From: Prevotella sp.
GTDB lineage: Bacteria > Bacteroidota > Bacteroidia > Bacteroidales > Bacteroidaceae
Direction: 5' to 3'
Assembly: GCA_017417465.1 (NCBI GenBank)
Contig: JAFPZD010000200.1
Coordinates: 1 to 64,000 of the forward strand
Length of the DNA stretch: 64,000 nucleotides
Shown here: positions 25,181 to 34,311 of the stretch, in pieces
Layout: every line of letters starts with the position of its first letter
Numbering within the stretch: the first letter of the stretch is position 1
The notes under the pieces: generated by a model
What the model was told of the DNA's origin: nothing
The model's database searches: none
Seen by the model: the letters and a program-made list of their open reading frames with translations, nothing else
Translations under genes and position numbers: made by a program

Positions 25181-25890
25181 AACATCTCCTTCGCCCGTTC
25201 GTAGTCCTCGGGGGTGTCAAGCTCATAGCTGAAGAGGGCCGTGGTGTCCACCACTTGGAACGTATGCCCCTGTGGAATCAGGCGTTCAAAGGCTCGCTCG
25301 TAGAAAATATCAATGAGTCCTTCGTGCTCAATCATCTGGTCGAGCTCGCGGAAGAGGGCCTCACTGTAGCTGGCCGTAATCTTCTCAATGCCCACACTCT
25401 CGCCCATTGCATCGTGCGGACTGCAGGTCTTGCTGATTTCGGTGATGCGCATGTCGGCATCGACCACCACTTTCATTTCCTCCTCACCCAGTTCGTGTCG
25501 ATTCACGGCAAGTGCCGACTGCTGCTGTCGCGCTACCACAGCCACCGTCTCAGGATCGCAGAGAATGTCGCTGTCCATCAACAGGAATTCCTGTCGGCGT
25601 ACGACTTGCCCTGACATCCACAGCGAGTAGATGTTGTTATTATGCGCGTAGTCGGCATTGTGAAGGAAATGGAAGGCGAACGACGGGAAATGAGCATTAA
25701 GGAAATCGCAAATCTGCTCGGCCCTGTAGCCTGTCACCACCACAAACTCAGTGATGCCCACGGCTGCCATAGCGTCGACAGTACGCTGCAACAGCGTCTT
25801 TCCACCGACTTCCAGCAAGCACTTCGGCCGGCTGTCGGTCAATGGGCGTAAGCGTTTCGCCATACCGGCGGCTAAAATCACACCAATCAT
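25153..25890 (-). CDS. LicC-like nucleotidyltransferase
   Basis: A 245-residue sugar-phosphate/phosphocholine nucleotidyltransferase. The N-terminal signature ILAAGMAKRLRPLTDSRPKCLLEV is the GXGXRXXPLT...PK nucleotide-binding motif, followed by LLMDSDILCD (metal-binding Asp) and VDTTALFSYELDTPEDYERAKE at the end. Length and end fit LicC (CTP:phosphocholine cytidylyltransferase) and its relatives better than hexose-1-phosphate enzymes. Its start overlaps the aminotransferase stop by 4 bp, indicating coupled translation. No LicA kinase or LicB choline permease is present in the window, so the substrate may be made internally instead of imported. Confidence 0.82.
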   Translation of the reverse strand: MIGVILAAGMAKRLRPLTDSRPKCLLEVGGKTLLQRTVDAMAAVGITEFVVVTGYRAEQICDFLNAHFPSFAFHFLHNADYAHNNNIYSLWMSGQVVRRQEFLLMDSDILCDPETVAVVARQQQSALAVNRHELGEEEMKVVVDADMRITEISKTCSPHDAMGESVGIEKITASYSEALFRELDQMIEHEGLIDIFYERAFERLIPQGHTFQVVDTTALFSYELDTPEDYERAKEMFELGGVRRS

Positions 25891-26927
25891 AGGCAGCGAA
25901 GTATGGTGTCTACCACGGTCTGTGTCTGTTCCTTACGGCCAAGGGTGATACGCAGACACGACTCCAGGCCCTTGTCGGACATGAACTTGATCTTATAGTT
26001 CTGGTCGGCCAAAGCTTTCTGCAGCCTCTCCTTAATCTCCAACGGATACTTGATGAGAATGAAGTTGGCCACACTCTTGTAGACCTTAAAGCCAGGCTTG
26101 TCGCCCAACGCTTTCTTATACAGCTGACGGCCCCACTCCATATCGTCGGCCACGCGGCGGTAGTGCTCGTCACTATCAAGGGCGGCCAGTGCCACAGCCT
26201 CAGAGAAGCGGTTATACCCCAGGTACTTGTTGATGTAACTGACAAAGTGGTCGTGGTTGGCACCTATGAACCCAAAGCCACAGCGAAGGCCCGGCAATCC
26301 ATAGAACTTCGACAGCGTGCGCGAGATAATCAGGTTCCGGTACTTGTTGACCAGCGGCGCGATGTAGTCTGTGTCCGAAGTGATAAAACTGGCATAAGCC
26401 TCATCGATAAGCACCATCGTGTCCTCAGGAATGTTCTCCATGATATGGCCTATCTCAGCCGGCGACAAGCTGTTGCCTGTGGGGTTGTTAGGCGAGGCCA
26501 GCAACAGCATGCGTGGATGGATGCGGTTGGTGTATTCAATGACCTCGTCCACATCGTAGGCAAACGTGTCGTCCTGCTCGTGCAAGGGGTACATCTCAAA
26601 GGTACCGTAGCACTCGCTAGCCACCTTATTATAATACCACCACGAAAATTCCGGAATCAGAATCTTCTTGTTGTCGCCCTTCATCAGATAGTAGTGAATG
26701 GCGTTCTTCAGTATGTCCTCACCGCCGTATGCCAATAGCACCTGCTCTTCAGGCACACCGTAAATCTCACTCAGACGCACACTGACAACGCTTTTCTTGC
26801 CCTGGTCGTAGATACGGGTATAGAAACAAAGCGTCTTCGGGTCAAAGTTGCGAATGGCTTCCACCACCTTCGCACTGGGTTCAAAGTTAAACTCGTTTCT
26901 GTCGAGATAATTAAGTTCTTCCTGCAT
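25887..26927 (-). CDS. PLP-dependent aminotransferase/decarboxylase (HisC/CobD-like)
   Basis: A 346-residue fold-type I PLP enzyme. Visible: AYGGEDILKNAI (phosphate-cup region), SPNNPTGNSLS, VLIDEAYASF and the Schiff-base lysine in SRTLSKFYGLPGLRCGF, with a C-terminal SCLRITLGR carboxylate-binding arginine. Automated naming would be histidinol-phosphate aminotransferase, but no other his gene is nearby and the downstream genes are LicC-like and LicD. The same superfamily includes CobD-type O-phospho-amino-acid decarboxylases; KFYGLPGLR is also close to CobD-type sequences. I infer, without proof, a role in making a phosphorylated amino alcohol for activation by the next gene. First gene of the operon, with its own promoter. 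Confidence 0.75.
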   Translation of the reverse strand: MQEELNYLDRNEFNFEPSAKVVEAIRNFDPKTLCFYTRIYDQGKKSVVSVRLSEIYGVPEEQVLLAYGGEDILKNAIHYYLMKGDNKKILIPEFSWWYYNKVASECYGTFEMYPLHEQDDTFAYDVDEVIEYTNRIHPRMLLLASPNNPTGNSLSPAEIGHIMENIPEDTMVLIDEAYASFITSDTDYIAPLVNKYRNLIISRTLSKFYGLPGLRCGFGFIGANHDHFVSYINKYLGYNRFSEAVALAALDSDEHYRRVADDMEWGRQLYKKALGDKPGFKVYKSVANFILIKYPLEIKERLQKALADQNYKIKFMSDKGLESCLRITLGRKEQTQTVVDTILRCL

Positions 26928-26944
26928 TGTTTTCGAATTTTAGT

Positions 26945-26953
26945 GCAAAGGTA
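26945..26953 (-). promoter_or_regulatory. -7 box (TACCTTTGC) of the aminotransferase operon
   Basis: On the minus strand this matches TAnnTTTGC, 18 bp upstream of the start codon at 26927. It should drive all four minus-strand genes down to 23221. Confidence 0.75.
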
Positions 26954-27038
26954 CGGTTTTTTGGGCAGTTAATAGCTTTATTAGGAGTTAAAGGGAGTTA
27001 AAGGACAGCATATTTTATGTCTGCGCACAAAAAATGGT

Positions 27039-27047
27039 TACCTTTGC
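27039..27047 (+). promoter_or_regulatory. -7 box (TACCTTTGC) before GT4 gene
   Basis: It matches TAnnTTTGC on the plus strand. Because it lies inside the longest open frame (from 27017), the true start must be downstream, at 27056 or 27068, leaving a very short leader. Confidence 0.65.
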
Positions 27048-27067
27048 ATCCGATTATGGCAGAAAGG

Positions 27068-28189
27068 ATGATCATCGGATACGATGCCAAGCGCATCGTC
27101 AGCAACGGCACAGGGCTTGGCAGCTATGGCCGCACACTGGTTGCCGACCTGGCAGAGCGCGACGACCTGGACCTGCATCTCTATGCCCCCGACGATGGAC
27201 GCATAGAGTTGCGGAACCAAGTGCCTGAGCGCGACAACCTGCACTATCACTTTGCTGGTAAGCACACGGCACTGGGGAAGGCTCTTTGGCGCTCCCACGG
27301 CATCGTCAGACAGTTGCGCCGCGACGGCATACAGATCTACCACGGCCTCTCTGGCGAGCTGCCAAAAGGCATCAGCCGGTCGGGCATTCGCTCTGTGGTG
27401 ACCATCCACGACCTCATCTTCATGCGCCACCCCGAGTATTATCACAAGGCCGACGTAGCCATCTACACCCGCAAGTTCCGACAGGCCCTGCGCGAGGCCG
27501 ACCGCATTGTGGCCATCAGCGAGTGCACACGTCGCGACATCTGCGAGCTGGGAGGCATCGACAAGAGTCGCGTCAGCGTCATCTACCAGAGCTGTGCGCC
27601 ACGCTTCACTGCCGAGCCCGACACGAAGCTGTTGTGGCAGGTGCGCGAGAAGTACGACCTCCCCGACCGTTACATTCTCAACGTCGGCACCATCGAGGAG
27701 CGCAAGAATGTGCTGCTGGCGGTGCGTGCCCTTCATCGCCTGCCCGACGACGTGTCGCTCGTCATCGTGGGCCGTGAGACCGACTACACGGCCAGCGTGT
27801 ACGAATACGTTATTGAGCACCGTCTCGTCAACCGCGTTATGATTCTGCAAGGGGTCACCGATGCTGAGTTGCCCGCCTTCTACTGCATGGCCGACGCCTT
27901 CGTCTACCCCTCGCGCTACGAGGGCTTTGGCATCCCCGTCATCGAGGCCATCAGTGCCGGCCTGCCTGTCGTAGCCTGCAAGGGCTCATGTCTCGAAGAG
28001 GCCGGCGGACCCGACAGCCTCTACGTCACGCCCGACGACGACGAGGCCATGGCCCACGCCGTCTCTCAGGTGCTTTTCGGTGCAAGTGGCCGCCAGCAGC
28101 GCATCGACCGCAGCCGCCAGTTCATTCGCCGCTTCAGCAACAACGATGCCGCAGAGCACTTCGCCCAGCTTTACACCAGCCTGCTGTAG
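27068..28189 (+). CDS. Glycosyltransferase family 4 (GT1-type)
   Basis: A ~373-residue GT-B enzyme. Start MIIGYDAKRIVSNGTGLGSYGR matches the usual N terminus of this group; an ATG 12 bp upstream (27056) is possible, while the earliest ATG (27017) precedes the promoter box. The donor half has LNVGTIEERKNVLLAVRAL and FVYPSRYEGFGIPVIEAI, with the conserved EXFGXP-type glutamates. It probably acts in surface polysaccharide or LPS assembly, like the operons beside it, but has its own promoter divergent from the aminotransferase operon. Confidence 0.88.
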   Translation: MIIGYDAKRIVSNGTGLGSYGRTLVADLAERDDLDLHLYAPDDGRIELRNQVPERDNLHYHFAGKHTALGKALWRSHGIVRQLRRDGIQIYHGLSGELPKGISRSGIRSVVTIHDLIFMRHPEYYHKADVAIYTRKFRQALREADRIVAISECTRRDICELGGIDKSRVSVIYQSCAPRFTAEPDTKLLWQVREKYDLPDRYILNVGTIEERKNVLLAVRALHRLPDDVSLVIVGRETDYTASVYEYVIEHRLVNRVMILQGVTDAELPAFYCMADAFVYPSRYEGFGIPVIEAISAGLPVVACKGSCLEEAGGPDSLYVTPDDDEAMAHAVSQVLFGASGRQQRIDRSRQFIRRFSNNDAAEHFAQLYTSLL

Positions 28190-28282
28190 CTTAGCCACGG
28201 TCTGCATAAAGGCCAGCCTCCATTCCGTTTACTTTTTCGGGCCCGACAGACAGGCTAAGTCACTGTATGTCCAGAAGTCCGT

Positions 28283-28392
28283 CAGCTTCTTCCTAGAAGT
28301 CTGCCAGCTTCTTCCTAGAAGTCTGCCAGTCTGCTCGGAGCAAACTTCCAGTCTGCTCGGAGCGAACTCCTGGTCTGCCCGGAGTGCCCCCC
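28283..28392. repeat. 22-bp tandem repeat array, five units
   Basis: Units at 28283, 28305, 28327, 28349 and 28371 are each 22 bp. The first two are identical (cagcttcttcctagaagtct plus gc). The last three follow a diverged version (cagtctgctcggagc...). The 22 bases before (28261-28282) may be a further decayed unit. The period equals that of an unrelated array at 34991. Confidence 0.85.
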
Positions 28393-28464
28393 ACAGGATG
28401 TCGTTTCGGCTTCTTTCGTTCCCCCTGCTTGACTTTTTTTAACGAAAGAAATCTCATTGCATTG

Positions 28465-28495
28465 TTGCTATTCCAACAAAATGTTGTAACTTTGC
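28465..28495 (+). promoter_or_regulatory. Promoter of nrdD (TTG -33, TAACTTTGC -7)
   Basis: TTG at 28465-28467, 19-bp spacer and TAACTTTGC at 28487-28495 match the Bacteroidetes housekeeping promoter. It stands 57 bp before the nrdD start and may serve the three-gene run to nrdG. Confidence 0.8.
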
Positions 28496-28552
28496 CCTCA
28501 CATTCTTAACAAGAAAAGCAACAACCCAAACCTACTAACTAACGAAAGGATT

Positions 28553-30799
28553 ATGATTCAAACAGTTGTGAAGCGCGACGGGCGTATCGTCGGCTTCAAC
28601 GAACAGAAGATCATGGCTGCCATCCGCAAGGCCATGATGCATACCGACAAGGGCGAGGACGAGCGCCTGCTGACCACCATTACTGACCGCATTGCACAGC
28701 GTGGGGCCTCTCAGATGACCGTCGAAGAGATACAGGACGCTGTGGAGCTGGAGCTGATGAAGAGTGCGCGCAAGGACGTGGCACAGAAATACATCGCCTA
28801 CCGCAACCAGCGCAGCATCGCCCGCAAGGCCAAGACGCGCGACATCTTCCTCGACATTGTCAACGTAAAGTCGAACGACATCACCCGCGAGAATGCCAAC
28901 ATGAACGCCGACACGCCGGCAGGCATGATGATGAAGTTCGCATCGGAGTCGACAAAACCCTTCGTCGACGACTACCTCCTCTCGCCAGAGGCTCGCGATG
29001 CCGTCCGCGGCAACTACCTGCACATCCACGACAAGGACTACTACCCCACGAAGTCGCTCACCTGCGTGCAGCATCCTCTGGACAACATTCTCACCTGCGG
29101 GTTCATAGCCGGCCACGGTGCCTCGCGCCCTGCCAAGCGCATCGAGACGGCTTCGGTGCTGGCCTGCATCAGCCTGGAGTGTGCACAGAACGAGATGCAC
29201 GGCGGACAGGCCATCCCTGCCTTCGACTTCTATCTGGCACCCTTCGTGCGCCTTACATATATAGAAGAGGTGAAAGCCCTGGAGCAGCTCTACGGCGAAG
29301 ACTTCACGCAGCTCTACGACGAGCCGCTGATGGACTACCTGCGCCAGCCACTCGACGGCCTCACGGGCATCGACCGTGTGCGTCAGCATGCCATTAACAA
29401 GACGGTGGGACGCGTCCACCAGGCCATGGAGGCCTTTATCCACAACATGAACACCATCCACTCGCGCGGCGGTAACCAGGTGGTGTTCTCAAGCATCAAC
29501 TACGGCACCGACACGTCGGCCGAGGGGCGCTGCGTCATGCGCGAGATTCTGCTGTCGACCTACGAGGGTGTAGGCAGCGGCGAGACCGCCATCTTCCCCA
29601 TACAGATATGGAAGAAGAAGCGCGGGGTGAACTACCTGCCCGAAGACCGCAACTTCGACCTTTACCAACTGGCCTGCAAAGTGACGGCACGACGCTTCTT
29701 TCCTAACTTCCTGAACCTCGACGCCACCTACAACCAGACGCCGGAATGGCGTGCCGACGATCCCAAGCGCTACCTCCACGAGGTGGCCACCATGGGCTGT
29801 CGCACCCGCGTCTTCGAGAACCGCTTCGGCCCGAAGACGTCAATCGGCCGCGGCAACCTCTCGTTTTCAACCATCAACATTGTGCGACTGGCCATCGAGT
29901 GTATGGACGTCAAGGACAAGGAACAGCGCATCGCACAGTTCATGGCCAAGCTCGACAACATGCTGGAAGTCACCGCCAAGCAGCTCGACGACCGCTTCCA
30001 ATTCCAGAAGACGGCCTACGTGAAGCAGTTCCCCCTGCTGATGAAGAGCCTGTGGATTGGCGCCGACAAGCTGGGACCGAACGAGACCGTCGAGAGTGTC
30101 ATCAACCAGGGCACCCTGGGCATCGGGTTCATCGGCCTGGCCGAGTGCCTCGTAGCCCTTATTGGCAAGCACCACGGCGAGAGCGACGAAGCCCAGGAAC
30201 TGGGTCTGAAAATCATTGGCTACATGCGTCAGCGCATCAACGAGTTCTCGGAGCGCTACCATCACAACTACTCCGTGCTGGCAACGCCCGCCGAGGGTCT
30301 GGCTGGCCGCTTCACCAAGCGCGACCGTAAGGACTTCGGCGTCATCCCCGGCGTCACCGACCGTGACTACTACACCAACTCGAACCATGTGCCCGTCTAC
30401 TACAAGTGCTCGGCACGCCACAAGGCTGAAGTCGAGGCGCCCTACCACGCCCTGTGTGGCGGCGGCCACATCTTTTACGTCGAGATCGACGGTGACGCCA
30501 CCCATAATCCGCAGGTCATCATGAGCGTTGTCGACATGATGGACCGCCTCAACATGGGTTACGGCAGCGTCAACCATAACCGCAACCGCTGCATGGACTG
30601 CGGCTACGAGAACGCCCAGCCCGACCTTAAGGAGTGCCCGCGCTGCGGTTCGAAGAACATCGACCGTCTGCAGCGCATCACCGGCTACCTTGTCGGCACC
30701 ACCGACCGCTGGAACTCAGGCAAGCTGGCCGAGCTGAACGACCGTGTCACCCATATTGACGACGGTCTGCAAACCCTCTTCACGGATGAAAACCTATAG
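28553..30799 (+). CDS. nrdD: Anaerobic ribonucleoside-triphosphate reductase
   Basis: A 748-residue class III reductase that makes dNTPs from NTPs without oxygen. An ATP-cone allosteric domain occupies ~1-95 (VVKRDGRIVGFNEQKIMAAIRKA begins at residue 4). The zinc site near the C terminus has four cysteines in CMDCG and CPRCG (~680-699). The glycyl-radical segment is RITGYLVGTTDRWN, with the radical Gly near residue 711, as in known NrdD proteins. It needs its activase NrdG, which is found 3.5 kb downstream, separated by the proline catabolic gene. This fits an obligate anaerobe. Confidence 0.96.
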   Translation: MIQTVVKRDGRIVGFNEQKIMAAIRKAMMHTDKGEDERLLTTITDRIAQRGASQMTVEEIQDAVELELMKSARKDVAQKYIAYRNQRSIARKAKTRDIFLDIVNVKSNDITRENANMNADTPAGMMMKFASESTKPFVDDYLLSPEARDAVRGNYLHIHDKDYYPTKSLTCVQHPLDNILTCGFIAGHGASRPAKRIETASVLACISLECAQNEMHGGQAIPAFDFYLAPFVRLTYIEEVKALEQLYGEDFTQLYDEPLMDYLRQPLDGLTGIDRVRQHAINKTVGRVHQAMEAFIHNMNTIHSRGGNQVVFSSINYGTDTSAEGRCVMREILLSTYEGVGSGETAIFPIQIWKKKRGVNYLPEDRNFDLYQLACKVTARRFFPNFLNLDATYNQTPEWRADDPKRYLHEVATMGCRTRVFENRFGPKTSIGRGNLSFSTINIVRLAIECMDVKDKEQRIAQFMAKLDNMLEVTAKQLDDRFQFQKTAYVKQFPLLMKSLWIGADKLGPNETVESVINQGTLGIGFIGLAECLVALIGKHHGESDEAQELGLKIIGYMRQRINEFSERYHHNYSVLATPAEGLAGRFTKRDRKDFGVIPGVTDRDYYTNSNHVPVYYKCSARHKAEVEAPYHALCGGGHIFYVEIDGDATHNPQVIMSVVDMMDRLNMGYGSVNHNRNRCMDCGYENAQPDLKECPRCGSKNIDRLQRITGYLVGTTDRWNSGKLAELNDRVTHIDDGLQTLFTDENL

Positions 30800-30822
30800 T
30801 TAATCTCACCAATAAAAGACCT

Positions 30823-33800
30823 ATGACTACTAATCAACAACTACCCACCATCGACGAAGTATTCGCGTGGATGCGTAAGCTCTACGACGAGAGCTACAGC
30901 GGGCTCACCAAACTGGAAAAAGGTGAGCAGCACATGTATGGAACCATGGTTACCACACCGAGCGACAAGAAGTTCATTGTCCGCATGCTCGACGAGACAA
31001 GTCAGGTGCGCGACACCCAGAAGCTTGCCAGGCGTGTCAAGGACCTCATCGACCAATACGGCATTCCTAAGTTCCTCGACTCCACCGACCATGCGCTATT
31101 CTGGATGTATCAGAAGTTCGCCTACCAGCCACTGTTTAACTGGGCTGCCGTACCCATCATCAAGTGGCGCCTGCGCCGCGACACCAGCCGCGTGATTATC
31201 AATGCCGCCCGTCCTAACCTTACCAAGCACCTGGCCAGCCGCTTCAGCGACGACATCGGCCAGAATGTCAACCTGCTGGGCGAGGTGGTCCTTGGCAACG
31301 GCGAGGCCGACAAGCGCTACGAATCGTATATCGAGGCCCTGAAGGAGCCCGACATCAACTACATCTCCGTGAAGATCTCGGGCATCTATGCCCAGACCCA
31401 CGCCCTGAACTACAAGGAGGCGTTCCCAGAACTCATCCGACGCATGTCGACACTCTACCAGACGGCCATCGACTATCCCTACACGACGCCCGAGGGCATC
31501 ACCCGACCGAAGTTCATCAATCTCGACATGGAGGAGTACAAGGACGCCCACCTGACGATGAAGCTCTTCAAGGACGTGCTGTCGCTGCCGCAGTTCAAGA
31601 ACTACGAGGCCGGCATCGTCGTGCAGGCCTACCTGCCCGATGCCTACGGCTTCCAGACGGAGCTGCTCGAGTTTGCCCGCAAGCGCGTGGCCGAGGGCGG
31701 CTCACCCATCAAGATGCGTATCGTCAAGGGCTGTAACCTCGACATGGAGAACATCGTGAGCGACCTGCGTGGCTGGCCCAACCCTGTCAGGAAGAGTAAG
31801 ACAGAGGTCGACGCCAACTACCTGCACATCATCGAGCGTGGCCTGAAGCCCGAGAACGCCCGTGTGCTTCATATCGGCATGGCCTCGCACAACCTCTTTA
31901 CTATTAGCTATGCCTATCTGCTGACCCAGATGTACCAGACGCCGAAGGACTGCTTCTGCTTCGAGATGCTTGAAGGCATGGCCAACCACGTGTGGCGTGC
32001 CCAGAAGAAGCTGGGCAACCACGTCATCCTGTATACGCCCGTGGTGAAAAAGGAGCACTTCCTCAATGCCATCTCCTACCTGGTGCGACGCATGGACGAG
32101 AATACCGCTCCCGATAACTTCCTCACCCACTCTTTCTCCCTGAAACCCGACACACCAGAATGGAAGGACCTGCAGCAGCAGTTCATCGATGCCTACAACA
32201 TGAAGGACCACCTCGACCACACACCAACGCGCACGCAGGACCGCAACCAGCCGTACGTCGGCCAGGAGCCTCAGGACGAGATGATCAACGAGCCCGACAC
32301 TGACTTCGACCGCTTCTGCAACCAGCAGTGGGTGGAGAAGATTTTCGCGAAGTGGAAAGCCGCCAACCAGCCCGTGAAGCCCGCCAACACCTGGGGCGAC
32401 TGGCAGCCCGGCGACGTGCTGCCCACGCAGATTGGCGCCACGCTGACCGTCAATGCCGACCATGCCCGCTACTTCGACCGCTCGCAGCCCGGCGACGTGC
32501 TGGTCTGCGAAATGTCGCGCGCCAACAAAGCCCAGACGGAACAGATTCTCGACATTGCCGAGAAAGACCCCGCCGGCTGGCGCAACACCAGCATCGAGGA
32601 GCGCCACCGCATCATGTACCGTGCCGCCAACCTTCTCGGCCAAATGCGGGGCGACCTCAACGGCTCCATGTGTGCCATCACGGGCAAAACCATTGAGGAG
32701 GCCGACGTCGAGGTGTCTGAGGCCATCGACTACTGCCGCTTCTACACCACAACCATGAAGAAGCTGGCCAAGCTCGACGACATCACGATGCGTGCCAAGG
32801 GCACCGTCCTCGTGCTCTCACCGTGGAACTTCCCCTGCGCCATCCCCTGCGGCGGCGTCGTCGCTGCCCTTGCCACTGGCAACACCTGCATTCTGAAGCC
32901 CGCCACCGTGGCAGCCCCCGTCGCTTGGCTCTTCGCCAAGGCCTTCTGGGAAGCCGGTGTACCTAAGGAGGCCCTGCAGGTGGTCATCACCGACCGCGAG
33001 GCTACGCCGCTGCTCACCTCGTCGCCCGTGGTGAAGCATATCATACTCACCGGCGGTACGGAGACGGCCCAGACCATCGCCCACGCCAACCCGCGCAAGC
33101 CGCTGTCGGCAGAGACCGGCGGAAAGAACGTCATCATCCTCTCGGCCAAAGGCGACCGTGACCACGCCATTATGAACGCCTGCCGCTCTGCCTTCGGCAA
33201 TGCCGGCCAGAAGTGTTCCGCATGCTCGCTGATGCTTGTCGAGCGTTCGGTCTACGAGAACCCCGAGTTCTTCGAGAAGCTGAAGGACTGCGCCTCGTCG
33301 CTCAAGGTGGGCGGCGTGTGGAACGCAGGCAATATTGTCGGCCCCATGATTACCAACAAGAACGACAAACTTGAGCAAGCCTTCAAGCTGGAACCCGGTG
33401 AGCGCTGGCTCATCGCCCCCGAGTTCGTCGACGAGAAGAGGTATATCCTCAAGCCCACCGTCAAGGTTGATGTCAAGCCCGACTCGTTTACCTTCCGCAC
33501 AGAACTGTTTGCACCACTGCTCGCCGTGGCACCCTACGACACGCTGGAGCAGGCTGTCGAGCTGGTCAACGGCCTTGACTACGGCCTGACAAGCGGCTTG
33601 CAGTCGCTCGACGAGCAGGAGCAGCGCTACTGGAAGAACCACATCGAGGCCGGCAACCTGTACATCAACCGCGGCATCACCGGCGCCGTCGTCAACCGCC
33701 AGCCGTTTGGCGGCATGAAGCTCTCCGCATTCGGACCGGGCCTGAAGGCCGGCGGCCCCAACTACTGCGCACAGTTCATGGTCATCACCGACCGCCCGGG

Positions 33801-34305
33801 CACGCAGACCGACTACCGCAAGTCGTACGCCGAATGGTATGAGCGCGAGTTCAAGCACGCCCGCAACATCCAGCCGAACATCCGCGGCGAGCAGAACGTC
33901 TTCCGATACCTGCCCCTGAAGCGCGGCATGGTGCTGCGACTCTTCGGCGACGAGACGCTCGAGCAGGTGCAGATGGTGCAGCTGGCCGCCCAGACCGTCG
34001 GCACGCCCCTCACCATCTCGGCCGACCCGGGATGCCCGCTGCTCGGCCAGCTCAAGGGCGACATCCGCCAGGAGAGCCTCACCGCCTTCATCAACAGCCT
34101 GAAGCGTTTCGAGCGCATCCGCACCATCTCGCAGCACGTCCCCGACGAGGTGTTCACGGCCGCAGCCTTTGCCGACCGCTACATTGCCCAGTCGCTGCCC
34201 GTCAAGGACGGCCGCATCGAGCTGGCACTCTATATTAAGGAGCAGTCGATAGCCAACGAGTATCACCGCTACGGCAGCCAGATTGAGGTGCCAGAAGTGG
34301 AGTAA
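30823..34305 (+). CDS. Bifunctional proline dehydrogenase / 1-pyrroline-5-carboxylate dehydrogenase
   Basis: A 1160-residue fusion that oxidises proline to glutamate. The first ~470 residues form the FAD-dependent proline dehydrogenase barrel (MRIVKGCNLDMEN, MASHNLFTISYAYLLTQ, FEMLEGMAN). Residues ~530-1030 form the aldehyde dehydrogenase: SPWNFPCAIPCGG, the general-base ETGGKN (~764) and nucleophile AGQKCSACS (~798), then a PFGGMKLSAFGPG block. The last ~120 residues are of unclear role. There is no DNA-binding RHH domain at the start, so it is unlike trifunctional enteric PutA. It lies 23 bp after nrdD and 6 bp before nrdG, an unexpected guest between two partner genes. Confidence 0.92.
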   Translation: MTTNQQLPTIDEVFAWMRKLYDESYSGLTKLEKGEQHMYGTMVTTPSDKKFIVRMLDETSQVRDTQKLARRVKDLIDQYGIPKFLDSTDHALFWMYQKFAYQPLFNWAAVPIIKWRLRRDTSRVIINAARPNLTKHLASRFSDDIGQNVNLLGEVVLGNGEADKRYESYIEALKEPDINYISVKISGIYAQTHALNYKEAFPELIRRMSTLYQTAIDYPYTTPEGITRPKFINLDMEEYKDAHLTMKLFKDVLSLPQFKNYEAGIVVQAYLPDAYGFQTELLEFARKRVAEGGSPIKMRIVKGCNLDMENIVSDLRGWPNPVRKSKTEVDANYLHIIERGLKPENARVLHIGMASHNLFTISYAYLLTQMYQTPKDCFCFEMLEGMANHVWRAQKKLGNHVILYTPVVKKEHFLNAISYLVRRMDENTAPDNFLTHSFSLKPDTPEWKDLQQQFIDAYNMKDHLDHTPTRTQDRNQPYVGQEPQDEMINEPDTDFDRFCNQQWVEKIFAKWKAANQPVKPANTWGDWQPGDVLPTQIGATLTVNADHARYFDRSQPGDVLVCEMSRANKAQTEQILDIAEKDPAGWRNTSIEERHRIMYRAANLLGQMRGDLNGSMCAITGKTIEEADVEVSEAIDYCRFYTTTMKKLAKLDDITMRAKGTVLVLSPWNFPCAIPCGGVVAALATGNTCILKPATVAAPVAWLFAKAFWEAGVPKEALQVVITDREATPLLTSSPVVKHIILTGGTETAQTIAHANPRKPLSAETGGKNVIILSAKGDRDHAIMNACRSAFGNAGQKCSACSLMLVERSVYENPEFFEKLKDCASSLKVGGVWNAGNIVGPMITNKNDKLEQAFKLEPGERWLIAPEFVDEKRYILKPTVKVDVKPDSFTFRTELFAPLLAVAPYDTLEQAVELVNGLDYGLTSGLQSLDEQEQRYWKNHIEAGNLYINRGITGAVVNRQPFGGMKLSAFGPGLKAGGPNYCAQFMVITDRPGTQTDYRKSYAEWYEREFKHARNIQPNIRGEQNVFRYLPLKRGMVLRLFGDETLEQVQMVQLAAQTVGTPLTISADPGCPLLGQLKGDIRQESLTAFINSLKRFERIRTISQHVPDEVFTAAAFADRYIAQSLPVKDGRIELALYIKEQSIANEYHRYGSQIEVPEVE

Positions 34306-34311
34306 GCGCCT

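Larger units (their letters stand above)
28190..28552. other. Intergenic region with 22-bp repeat array and nrdD promoter
   Basis: No gene is visible. The middle holds a 22-bp tandem array (28283-28392) and the end a clear promoter (28465-28495). The rest is unremarkable. Confidence 0.7.

Noticed and set aside
27017-27055. Upstream start for the GT4 gene
   Set aside because: A TACCTTTGC promoter box at 27039 lies inside this extension and the added residues do not fit the family.
28283-28392. Possible CRISPR array
   Set aside because: Units are contiguous with no unique spacers and no cas genes are present; the same applies at 34991.
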